64,000 nucleotides of DNA from Erythrocercus mccallii (Eukaryota > Chordata > Aves > Passeriformes > Dicruridae). Each line of letters starts with the position of its first letter. Position 1 is the first letter of the stretch. The stretch covers positions 304,062 through 368,061 of the forward strand of contig VZRG01000440.1 in the NCBI GenBank assembly GCA_013397435.1. Reading direction: 5' to 3'. The notes beneath the pieces were generated by a model. The model ran no database searches, had not been told where the DNA came from, and saw only the letters and a list, made by a program, of their open reading frames with translations. A program made the position numbers and the translations under genes. Below are positions 24,062 to 35,660 of the stretch, in pieces.

Positions 24062-25791
24062 GTTTTATACTTAACTAAGAAGAAGGAAGGAAGTTTCTTT
24101 TAAATTTAATCTTAATAATTTTTTCAGAAATGATGCAATTTAATTTATGTGTTATAGCATAGTATAATGCTGTATGATCCAACAGACATAGTCCTTCCAT
24201 TCAGTTATACACTGCTAATATAAAGGCACAGTATTTCACTGCTAAAGGGCTAAAATATCCTAGATTATGTCACATAGCATGTGAAAAATTTTCATTTTGA
24301 CTTCCATTTTTTTAACAGATATCATTGGTTTCATTTACATTTAATGTTCATAGGCATGAAAATAAATTTAGGATTATTCATGAAGTTGTAACACTGAAGT
24401 TATTTTAGATGGTTTTACAGATGGTGAGTACTAAATTTTTATGCCAACCAGTGCTGGATTTATGGCACAGATCCTCACCTGATCTAAAGCAATAAAGCTT
24501 TATTTGCATTAGTTATAGTAGGAGACAAAGACTTTCCTGTTGTGGTTAGGAAGCTGAGGTGACTGAACATTCTAAAGCTGAGGTAGGAAGCTGAGATTTA
24601 TGGAAATAAACTCAGAGAGTCTCTGATTCTATTATTCAAAGTAAAACAACCCATTTTACAAAATAGCTACTTGAAATTATCAGATCCATTCTTTGTCTCA
24701 CTTTGCATAAACAGAGCTAAGTCATATTACTAAAAAATTCTGCTCAATTCTGCAGTAGCCCAGGTGACCAAAATTCTGATTTTCACATTTTTTTTTAAAT
24801 TGAAACCATTACTTTGATAACCCTGAATTTTCCATATATTATATTAAGATTAATTAAAATAATAAATCTAGCTAAATTTGGGAGATTTTTTTGATGAGTA
24901 GAAGATTCTGATCTTTAAAACTCTCTTGTTGATTGAAGTTTTAACCAAATATGTGTTCCATATAAAGTTTCAGAAGTTTGAAGAGCCTACCTGGTATCTG
25001 TCTGCAGTCTGCAGTCCTTCTGAGCCTTGAGGGATCTGTCATTTCATCTACAATGCTTAAGTGACTAAATGCTTCAAAAAGACCTAGTAAAAATTCTTCT
25101 GGAGTGTTTCCTGAGTCCCTAAAGTAGGCAAATCTATATAGGACTATTTTTAATCTCCTAGAAAACATTACTTCTTTATAGAAGAAATGGATAAAATTTT
25201 TGTACTTTGCTGTCATGATAATTGTGATGAGGTGTGATAAAAGTATCACATTTCAAGCTCTGAACCAGTTTATCTCATCACCATCTTCTTATAGTGTGTA
25301 TGGAGCAAATTTTAACATGTTCATTTAAGTAAATCCCCAAAAAGTTAAAATGAAAATGTACCCTTCTCTGACCAAAGGCAAACCTGATAGCCAGCAGTAT
25401 CTTGTAAAAATTATGCTGCTTTTGAATGATGACTAGTGAAAAAAATACTTAAAATCATCAAGAGATATTTATAAGGGCAGGGGTAGAAATCAGCAGATTG
25501 TCATGGCTCTTCACAAGTCTCTAATGTGGAACTGGCAGTCTCATCTGCACATTGCTCTTGGACTGGCCCACCTCTAAAGTATCAGCTACCACTATTAAAG
25601 GACTGATGCAAAATTTGCTTTTCACAAAATCAGTGATAGTGAGTGAACCTGTTATGTGCTGACATTTGAGCTCAGTAGAAGGGTGGGAATGGGTTGCAAG
25701 TCACTCACTAACCCAGCCTGTTACAAATTGATGTATTATTTTGGATATTCAGCAAACCCATTAAATTTTTTCTGCTGTTTTATTTCAACAG
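24062..25791 (+). other. LOXHD1 intron
   Basis: AT-rich. A 102-codon frame on the - strand (24941-25249) has no recognised domain. Confidence 0.45.
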
Positions 25792-26029
25792 GGACTTGGG
25801 ATGTCCATGTCACAAGTAGTGGTATTTCTTCTAATTCCATGAACCCTAAAATGTCTCTGTGTGTGGTGAAAAAGGAACTTGTACTTCAGTCATATTCCTG
25901 AAAGGATCTCTTAAAAAAGAGCAGATTTATGAGACTTCTATTGAACTAAGAAATTTAATACTGTATTTATTCAAAGTTCATCTAGAAATTGAAGAAGCTG
26001 GAGAAGGAGAGACTTGGCATTGCTGTGAG
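25792..26029 (+). pseudogene. LOXHD1: LOXHD1 exon: most of PLAT 4, frameshifted
   Basis: The acceptor is TTTTATTTCAACAG and the donor GAG|GTAAAA. The two leading bases complete the Gly of the previous exon, then TWDVHVTSSGIS...MSLCV in frame, ending at TGA (25899-25901). From about 25862 the other frame reads CGEKGTCTSVIFLKGSLKKE, then LILYLFKVHLEIEEAGEGET, then WHCCE, and ends in phase 0 as the next exon needs. SLCV-[x]-GEKG spans the break, so about one base is missing in the GTGTGTGG run. The tract is a dinucleotide run, which makes this lesion the one most open to sequencing error. Confidence 0.82.
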
Positions 26030-28519
26030 GTAAAAACTAAAACCTAAAGTAATTATTTATTTTTTCTCTACTGCATTTTATTTTATTTCCCTATTCTATT
26101 GTTATTTCTTCTAGTTTTGATTCCTTTCTAAGATTGCTAAATTTTTAATTTACAGAAGCTGCAACACTTGTAGAGTGCTAACTTCAGAGGCTGCCCAAAA
26201 CACCAAGATATCTATGGATAACAAAAATCTTGTAAACTTGGATGGTTTAATGGAGAGCCATATATACAGATGTGCCATCATCTGTAGCATATCCAGTGAT
26301 GTCTTTTCAGAACTGTACTCACTGGCATACATTGCAGTATTTACGTAACTCCAAATTGGCTGTTACATGTTGTAGATTCAATGATCCATGGCAAATAATT
26401 AAGGCAGACACTAGAAATGCATTTTGATGAAACTATCTGCCTTTTAAGTTGGCATGTGAAAAAAAGAAGTGAATAGCAAAAGTGACAATCTTTCTTCTGA
26501 TATCCAGCTAAAATCTGACATCACACTGAAATTGCTGTGGCATTTCACTATATGAAAAATATCTTCATCTTCTAATTCTGGCAAAATAAAAACAATTCTA
26601 AAAGAAAGTAATCTTCTTTAAAATTGCAGACCTGCTTCTGTCCATTAGTGTTTGTATTTTGTTCTTATTAAAAACTAGAGAAAAATAATTTTCCTTCCTA
26701 ATATGGTAGGAAGCTCATGGTATTACTGAGCTGAACTCCCTGACATTTAAATGGTAGGCAGGTTGTTAGTTTCCTCTTCATAGCCAAATGAAATAGTCAT
26801 CCAACAAATGTATCAAAATTAAGACTGCTTCTGGAATATTGTAGGAGACAGTAAATCACAGGAAAAATTTCAGAACAGAAACTTGGCAGTTGAAAACAGT
26901 GACATCTATTAGTCTGCTTTACTTCATTAGCACAGAACAATCACTCGAAGCTCAGTTTAAGAGAAATCAGCATTGTTTATATAAATTAGGAAAAGATGCA
27001 CATTTACTTGCGGTAAGAAGAGCTAGAGAAAGAAATTATAAATTTCCCTGCTTTGGGATACATGTAAATTATGTGGGTTTTAGAAAGACATTTCCTTTTA
27101 CATCATGGTTTTTATAACAGGACTGGTTGAGTCTTTGTATGAAATAACTAGGTTGGTATAAGAGGTTGTGGGTAATATCTGTTATTAAAGACAGCTTAGC
27201 AGTGTATTTACACTGCTGGTTACAATCAGCATGGTCATTTCTATGCTATTTTGTTTTGATTTTACAAGATTGCACCTGCAGAGAGTCTGAGATTTCCCCC
27301 TTCTATCAAAAATAAATGCAGGTGTAGTTGGTTGAATTCCATATTTAGATTCAGACTTCATTCTTATAGCCATAACTACAAAATAATAATCCTAATTTTT
27401 TGAGAACATTGAAGTCATTATAAAATAATGCCTAGAACAAAATTAATTAAGGTATGCCTTATTTCTACAGCATGTAATAGCTAACACCTTCATTTTGCCT
27501 CTTTCGCTCCTTGAAGAAATATAACACAGTAAATTAAATCTGAGTTTCAATAAACTGTCCAGGAATGTAGATAGTATGGTGAAAGGAAAATTGTGCTAGC
27601 ATAATGCTTCACAATGCTTTTCAGTGTGTCTGTCATAATGAAAAATACTGAGAGTCTTTTGAAGACAAAATAATGCTACCATCTCCCTGTGACAATTCCT
27701 AACCAAAGTTGGTTTTTCTTACTGGCTTAAAGGTTTGGACATTTTAGGGAGTTAGGTCACAAAGACTTGAATGAGTGAATTATATGTGTCCTTTTCAAAG
27801 AAGGGTTACTTCCTACGAAGTATTTTCAAATATGTTGTCTGGTCTAGGTTTAAATAGTTTAGAAAATAGGAATTTATCTCAGTGTAGCTGCTAGTACCAT
27901 AGTGTAAGATATCTCATTATTAAAATATGTTTTCTCATAGAAAGAATAAGCTACTTAGCTCAGGACCACCATTTTCTTATTTATATACAGAATTTCATAG
28001 ACTTTGAAACTGGTATCAAAGTCTATATATTCAAGTAATACTTATGTACTGATACATATATCTGCCAGAAAATATTCCTAATTTCTGTATTTCAGATTTT
28101 CCCTTCTTTTTATTTCTCCTGTTACTTAGAATAAGAAAATGTTCTGCGCTGAAAAATATTGTGACATATTGACATTTCTCACAAGCTGAAATGTGCCCAT
28201 ATACACACTTATTTTTCTTCCATATGCTGGATGAATAGGTTACATAAAGGAAACTTTTTAAACAATTACAAATTTTTTTCCTTCATTGCAGTCTCTGCAG
28301 AAATAATGTTGAAAACATTTTAATTGCCCTTAATTGGGAAAGGTATTTATTCCTTCTCGTTTAAAAGGATGTTTTCAAAAACATTTTAGAAAAATTTATT
28401 TCCTCTTTTTTTAAATTTTAAGATGATGTGTCATAGCTGTTTAATAGTTTATCTTTAGCTATAGTTTGCATTACAGCGCAACAGATGCTGAAGTTACTTC
28501 TTTTTATGTCTTTGCTAAG
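26030..28519 (+). other. LOXHD1 intron
   Basis: No further PLAT exon supported. A KLQHL-like match at 26156 was considered and rejected. Otherwise AT-rich sequence without known repeats. Confidence 0.5.
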
Positions 28520-28625
28520 ATAAAGCTTCAACACAGAGAAACTAAAAATGTTCTAGAATTCCCATTTTGTTCTAACTTTGCTGATGAAGAAGGAGGAAGA
28601 GTGGCTGAGCTTCCAGTTCTCCTGG
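28520..28625 (+). CDS. LOXHD1: LOXHD1 exon: C-terminal part of PLAT 4
   Basis: A long pyrimidine-rich tract ending TTTGCTAAG gives a good acceptor. Phase 0 then reads IKLQHRETKNVLEFPFCSNF, ADEEGGRVAELPVL, the end of a PLAT repeat, open throughout. It continues WHCCE from the exon at 25792 in phase. A donor G|GTCTCC (end 28625) leaves phase 1, which fits the next exon. A stronger-looking GT at 28643 would not fit the phase. The start at 28520 is preferred over the ATTACAG at 28476 for the same reason. Confidence 0.78.
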
Positions 28626-30239
28626 GTCTCCTTTTCCAGCAGGTTTGTCACAAATTTGAAACACTGGGAGAGATTTGGTCAGTGATAATATCCAATTTTC
28701 AGAGCAGTCCAATGGATTTAGCAGATATATTCTGTTCATTTCTGCCTGGTGATGCAGGCTAGGTCCAGCCTAGGTCCAGTGTTTAAAACCAGCGTCTTAG
28801 ATCCTAAAACTGAGCATTGTACACTCATCTGATTGGTATGAGTTTGTGACACATAAAAGAGCAAACATATGGCACTGAAACAATTTAAAGGGTTTTGAAC
28901 AATACTCAGAATTTAGTTTTCACTCAATAATATGATCTGGTTCTCTGGCAGAGTGAGCAAGGAAAATGCAGAGGAAATAATTCTTGTATGGTAATTTCAG
29001 ACAAGAAGGAGATCCATGCCCCCCACCCCAAAGAGATCTCTTGTTGTTTGTCCTCCTAGAATTGCAAGCATTCTTTTTCTGTGACCTAGCAGTTGCATGT
29101 CATTGAAATCCATCAGAATTGTGCCTTGATGCCCTCACAACTGGATATTTTTTGTTTGTTCTGTGTTTCTTAAGAGGTTCTATAACCAAAGTTAGAGAAG
29201 AATGGAAAAACTCTTATCTTAATTGAATATTCTACCATGAATAGCATCCTAGGCTACTCCAGAAGTTAAGGCCTTAGATCAAGCACAAAAGTAATTTGTA
29301 AATTCTTGCCTCTTTAGCTGTGCTTTCAAAGTCAGTATCAAACAAAGCACTTAGGCAGAAGCTTCTTGAATATGAATTTGAGAAAGTATTGATGGAAAAT
29401 TCACTGGTAAAGTTCTTTGCTTTTAAATACTTTATTTCTTTCTAGAAGTACGCAGCTATTTAAATCTTTAAAAATGCTGCTCCTTTTTCTGAGAAGCATT
29501 TAACATGAGGACAGGTATTTTTCCTTTACCTCTCCCCACATTTTTTTCTCCTTTTCAATTGAACGTTTTGGGGATGTGATCTCTTTCTTACTTTAAGGGC
29601 CATATCACCAGGGTGTTATGCATTTCTCTGGGAGTACAAACAGTATAAGCAGCCTTTCAAGGAGTGCTCAGGTGAAGGGCTGTGTGTTCACACTATGTTC
29701 TCTCACGTGTCATCTCCTCTCCTAAGGTCAGGAACTCCAACTGGTACAGTGCAGAGTGAACAGCCACTGACTGGACCATGATCCAGAAGAAATACTAAAG
29801 TTGCTTTCTTCCTGACAGAGTTCAGCTTTGTTTGAACTCCATGAGGCTCTGAACACAGATGTACTTATTGAATGATTAAGTATTATCCATAGCCTAGGAA
29901 CTTTTTCATTGGAGTGTCATGTATTTAAATGCATACAAAAGGTGATAGAGTATTATTTACATGCTTTTATACCTATTTGTTATGTGTTTATTTCAATTTT
30001 TTTTCTTCTGCCTGTGTTTCAGACCCACTCAAATTATTTAGCTTATTATTCTTTGTAATAGTTGCTATTAAATTCTAATTACAATGCATCTGTGCTTTTC
30101 CAAGCATTTCAATATATTTTGGTTTTCTGATCACTCCAGATAGGATGAAAAATAAAAATATAATAGAAGTAATTTATTAAATAGCATATGTTTTAACTGA
30201 TTTAGGTTTGGTAAACCTTTGATCTCTTTTTCCCCACAG
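28626..30239 (+). other. LOXHD1 intron
   Basis: No feature recognised. Confidence 0.5.
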
Positions 30240-30388
30240 TGAAAATCTATGTTCTCTACATCACTACAGCAGCTACCCCTGGGTCAGGAACAGATGCAGA
30301 TTTGCACGTCATGCTGCAAGGCTCCTTGGGAGATACTGGCAGAAGAAAGTTAATTAGAAATGGAGACGACAAATTTGCTAAAGGAAAG
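30240..30388 (+). CDS. LOXHD1: LOXHD1 exon: N-terminal half of PLAT 5
   Basis: The acceptor is CTCTTTTTCCCCACAG and the donor AAG|GTATAA. After two bases of a split codon it reads KIYVLYITTAATPGSGTDAD, LHVMLQGSLGDTGRRKLIRN, GDDKFAKGK, which is the standard first PLAT exon ending F-x-x-G-K in phase 0. No lesion is visible. Confidence 0.93.
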
Positions 30389-33300
30389 GTATAAGTTCTG
30401 CAAGGTATTTTTTTCGCTTTTAGAACCCAGCCTAATTAATGTGGATTTAGCGGAAATAAGGAGGTCTACCAAGTCCAGTCTACAACACTCGGTGATGAAG
30501 TGTGTGTCTATCAATATCTCTACCTTATGTGGGAAATACTAATCCTTCTGCATCTGATGCTTGCAATACTGACAGCTAATAAAGTGACTATATCAAGTGC
30601 TTTTATATTCAATTTTATATTCAAATTTTGATATCTCTTTTCTGCCCATGCCATTCTTCAGACTATGGCACCTTCCCCTGATTTCTGCTGTCTACCCCTC
30701 AGTCTGGCAAGAGTCTGGCAAGTCTGGTCTCTCTCCACACTGTCAGGGATTACCTTCTATAGTTTTCTTAGGTGTACCAGGAGGGTCTTTCATTCAGTGT
30801 GTGGGAGTGAGTCTTGTAGCTCATAGACATAGATCAGTCAAATATTGCTGCCGGAGATGCATTTCCTTGATGCATTGTCAGTATAAGCAGAAATTGGAGG
30901 GAATTTAAGTACTGAATGTGCTGCAGAAACATGGGTAGATTTACAGCAAAATGCGTATCTTTGACATAAAACCTTGTGCCTGTCAGAACCTCTGGATAGA
31001 GGGAGTGAAATTCTCAGCTGAAAAGATCACAAGATATTTTAAACATCAAATAAACAAATTGCTTCTTTTTACTATGGCTCTTTTTTGAAAACAAATTTGA
31101 GGATTAAAACAATTTTGTGAAGATTCTGAGACAAACATCTGTTACAGAAAATTTGGGTTGGAATAGTTAAAGTTTAGAAAAAAGTTCACCAGTGTCTTGC
31201 AATCAGTAAGTTTTTTTTCTGTTGGTGTTGGCTGCCAAAAAAAAGGAGAGATTCTCTAAGGATGCAAGCTTCCAAATTAGCCTAGACTGACAGCCAAAGC
31301 AGAGACATGGTATGTGTGATTAGCGGGAGCTCAGCTCCCAACTACCCCTAACCTCATCAATTCAGTGGGAATTGAAAGCAGGTATTATATTGCTGGATTT
31401 CACCTACTTGAAATACTGATTCATAAGAAATGTTAGAGAATTTAAATCTTTATTTGTAAGGGGTTAAATACTGTGGATCAGGCTACTCAGTTTTGATAAA
31501 GCCACATTTGTCTTCCCTAGTGCTGAAGTTCAGATTATGGCTTGCTGATAAGCTGATTTAACTGAATTTTAGAGCTGCAGTCCTTTTGTCCTCATGAAGT
31601 AAAGTTAGTTTAATATGAGTTTTACTGTATTTCTCCTTAAAACATAGTCTCACCAGTGAGCAATCTGATTTGTAGACTGGTAGTTTTTAATGAAGAGAGA
31701 CTAGGGATGCACGTCTAGAAATGTTAACTAAGAAAGCAGAAGTGAACCACAAAGATTTATAACCTGAAGGGTACATTTATAGTATTTGCATTTACTTCAG
31801 TTAGCTCAGAATTTTTCTCTCTTACAGAGTAAGATGTAGATCTGGCATGTAGCCATCTCTTCATTATTTATGTAACATTTTATAGGAGCAGTGTGTGAAT
31901 ATAATACAGTATCCTTATATTTCTAAATGTCGATATCAGCACAGGAGTATTTTAGGGCTCTGAAAAGAAATTGCTTGTAGATAAGTAATAGAGAAACACA
32001 TTAAAGTCTTGATTCACTCTTTGTTCAGTGAAAATAAAGGTATTTGGTTAATTGAAAAGTATAAAATTATTCTGCAAGAAAGACTCCTGCTTATCCAGCA
32101 GTATTTTTCATTATATGTTTTGGAAACTTCCCAATGTTTTCTTCTCTTTAAAAATAATCTCCAAAAAGATTCTCAAGTGTAGAATATCTTTCTATACCAA
32201 CCCAATCACATATTGTGCCAAGCACCCCTGCAGTCAGAGTCTGCACTTGGTGGTTTTGGGGATTTGGAGTATAAGAGGCATTATTTGCATTCGGAATCTT
32301 AACAGTTGTTCTGACATTTTAAAATGTGCTTTTCCTTGCAATAATTTTTCCCCTGACTATACAGTAACAGCTAGTGAACTGGAACAGTGTTTCTGTTGGA
32401 AATCATATCAAAATATGGTGTTAGTCTCACAGAATGTCAGGGCTGTTACAAGAAACAGTTTAACTATGCAGAAATACATAGAAATGTTTAAATATTCAGC
32501 AAAGTTTGCAGTGGATTGGAGATATTCTTCTCTCATTTAACAGGGTTTTTATTTTCATAAGTTACATGATAGTAAAAGAGTGAATTAGCATCTTATAGCT
32601 GAAAAGTTGCTTTGTGCCTTTCCAAAGTCCTTACACCTGTGAGACCATCAGAGAACCTGGAGGTAATGTGCATGATATTACTAATTCACCAGTAAGCCCC
32701 TGTAGCTCACCCCTGAGGGCAGCACTGTCACTGTTGAGAGCCGAGCTTCTGGTGATGTACTCATACAAATGTGTGAGGACTTGTCCTGCAAGAACCATAG
32801 TCTTTCAAATTGCTGTGACATTGATGCTTTGTTTGATGTTCTTCTAAAAGCTGTGAGGAGAGACAACGCAATCTCAGCATACTTCTTCATGCAGTTCAGC
32901 TTTCATGAAATTGTAATAGCATTTATTCATGCTTTGTGAGTCAGTTGAAGCCTGATAGACGTTACCTGCTTATGAGCAGTTTCTTGAACCAAGTATACTC
33001 TGTGCAGACATTCTGATAAAACCAGGGCCCAGGTGTAAAATCCTTACAGTATCTCCAGGTTGTTTCTGACACACAATGCTTTTCAGCAAATGTAATTCTT
33101 GATGATTCTTGATGATTCTTTATATGGCCTTTGATAGACTTGCTGTATGCTGTATGTCATTTGGCTGTGAGTTATCCAAAAAATTTCCTCTTTGAGAATG
33201 TGGGGTTTTTTTCAGATCAGTTCCAACAAGACCAGTAAAGTACGCTGAATATGTTATTACTGATATTTAAGTATTTTAATCTAGGTTTTATGAAATTGGC

Positions 33301-33807
33301 CAGTATTTTAAATACTCCATGTTACAGAACCACTAAATTCTCTGAAATTTTTTTCTTCAGTCTATTAGTATTTGAAAAGATATATTCTTTATCCTGCCCT
33401 ATATTTAGACATCAACTGCTCAGGTTGGTGCCATGGTAACTGCAGCACACACGAAAATTTTCAGTGAGAGGTGACTGTTGGTGTTCAGTTTCAGTACTCA
33501 CAGATTAAGCACTGACAATTAAAAAAATATTTTGGGAAAAAATCCACATGTGCCAGGATACACTAAAGAATCAGAATGTGGAGCAGTGTCCTCAGGTTGC
33601 AGGTAGGAAGCCAGTAAAGTCCACATCCCATCACCTTGACAGTGCTGCTATTTTGTGACTGCAGATAAACCTTCTTTTATGGAAAGCATGCCTGGCATGA
33701 TTAAATAGTTGCCAAATGTCATTGATTCAAATGTATTAATCACAGTGGTAGGCTGTTGGCCAAGTTTCTGTTACACAGAAATGAACACTAGATTCAGTGT
33801 CTGGTCA
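30389..33807 (+). other. LOXHD1 intron (left part of the 12.7-kb intron)
   Basis: Contains the longest open frame of the window (162 codons, 32052-32540), cysteine/serine/phenylalanine-rich and without a domain; probably chance. A short tandem repeat of GATGATTCTT lies at 33098-33117. Confidence 0.45.
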
Positions 33808-35440
33808 TCATAGAATCATAGAATTATTTAGGTTGGAAGAGACCTTCAAGATCAAGTCCAACCATTGACCCAGCACTTCTAAATCCACTACTGAACCATA
33901 TCCCTGACTACCTGTTCCCCTGGGCAGCCTGTTCCAATGCTTGACAATTTCAGTGAAGAAATTTTTCCAGCTATCCAATCTAAACCTCCCCAGGTGCAAC
34001 TCAAAGTCATTTCCTCTTATGCTGTGGCTTTTTACCTGGGAGAAGAGACCAACCCCACCTGGTTGCAATCAACCTCCCTCCTTTCAGGCAGTTGCAGAAA
34101 GCAATCAAGTCTCCCCTGAGCCTCTTTTCTCCAGGCTAAACACCCCTACTTCTGTCAGCTGCTCCTCAGGATTTCTGCTCCACACCCTTCACCAGCTTCA
34201 TTGCCATTCTCTGGACTTGCTCCAGCACCTCAGTGTCTTTCTTTTAGAGACAGACCCAAAATTGAACTTGGGATTCAAGGTGTGGCCTTATCAGTGCTGA
34301 GTACAGGGTGATAATCACTGCCTTGGTCCTGCTGGCGACACTATTTCTGATACAGGCCAGGATGCCTTTGGCTGCCTTGGCCACCTGGGCACATACTGGC
34401 TCATATTCATCAGCTGTCAAACAGAGCCTCCAGGTCCTTTTACACCAGGCAGTTTTCCAGCCACTCTTGCCCTGTCCTGTAGCATTGCATGGGATTTTGA
34501 GACCCAAGTGCAAGAACTGGCATGTGGCCTCACTGTACCTCATCCAGTTGGCCTTGGCCCACTGATGTAGTCTGTCCAGATCCCTTTGTAGAGCCTTTCT
34601 GCCCTCCAGCAGATCAACACTCCCACCTGACTTGGTGGTCTGCAAACTGACTGAGGGTGCCCTTGATCCCCTCAATCCAATTCATCAATAAAGATATTAA
34701 ACAGGACTGGCCCTGGTGCTAACCCTGGGGAACACCAGTAGTGACCAGCCACCAGCTGGATTTAATTCCATTCACCACCACTCTCTGGCCTGGCCATCCA
34801 GCCAGGTTTTACTCAGAGAAGAATGCACCCACCAAAGCCATGAGCAGCCATTTTCTCCAAGACAATGCTGTGGGAAGGCTTTCTTAAAGTCCAGCTAAAC
34901 AACTTTCACAGCCTATCCTTTGTTCACTAAGCAGGTCACTCTGTCATAGAAGAAGATCAGGTTGGTCAAGCAGGACCTGCCTTTCATAAAGCCATGATGG
35001 CTGAGCCTAATCCCCTGATTGCCTTGTGTGTGTTGTGTGATGGTATTAAAGGTGACCTGCACCATGACCTTCCCTGGCACCTAGGTCAGGCCTGTAGTTC
35101 CCTGGATCCTCTTTCTGACCCATCTTGTAGATGGATGTTACATTTGTTAATTTCCAGTCAATTTCCAGGTTAGCTAGGATTGCTTGGTGAACACTTCTGC
35201 CACTTCCCTAGGTACCCTTAGGTGAATCCCATGCAGCCCCATATGGGTGTCTGTCTGTATGCTGTAGCAGGTTGCTGGACCTTTCCCCTTGGATTGTCGG
35301 GGCTTCATTCTGCTCCCTGTCTCTATTTTACATCTCAGTGGGCTGGAAGATCAGCTGGTCTTACTTTTAGAGACTGAGACAAAGATGGTAGTAGGTACCT
35401 CAACCTTTCCCTCAGCCTTTGCCAGCTCTGTTTGCGGCAC
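33808..35440 (-). mobile_element. CR1 LINE, 5'-truncated
   Basis: The 3' tail is CATAGAATCATAGAATT at 33808, followed by the GGTTGGAAGAGACCTT block typical of CR1 3' ends, in complement. The - strand retains RT-derived pieces such as LHQWAKANWMRYSEATCQFL and AGIRTKAVIITLYSALIRPHLE-like sequence at 34244-34675, with stops and frameshifts. The CR1-like text extends to roughly 35440. The GC-rich 35440-35660 beyond it is not identified. Confidence 0.9.
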
Positions 35441-35660
35441 TCCTGGTTGCTTGCACTCCCTCAGGGCTTCTTCTGTACATGGGGGCTGCGACACCATTGC
35501 TTCTGGCCCTGCATCCTGTCCCCTGCTGTGGCACGAGCTGCAGGCTCCTGGGGGGCTCTCTCTGCTACCCCTGAGGGTAGGTTTCTTTGGGAGGATCCCC
35601 TGTGTTCCACACTGCAGTGTTCGGCTGCCGATTGTGCCAGCACTGGAGTGGCTCACCTGA
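35441..35660. other. Unidentified GC-rich tract next to CR1
   Basis: About 220 bp rich in CTGG/CAGG with overlapping open frames in three frames (for example 35289-35660 + and 35351-35656 -). That overlap is typical of GC-rich non-coding or repeat DNA. It may be the 5' extension of the CR1 or another element. Confidence 0.4.

Noticed and set aside
26156..26260. KLQHL after a good acceptor, looking like the end of a PLAT repeat with a TAG stop
   Set aside because: The true continuation of the exon at 25792 is IKLQHRETK at 28520, which fits phase and sequence much better. The match at 26156 ends after five residues.
32052..32540. Longest open frame (162 codons) as a possible gene
   Set aside because: Lies deep inside a LOXHD1 intron, with composition typical of translated AT-rich non-coding DNA, no domain, and no plausible splice or promoter context.
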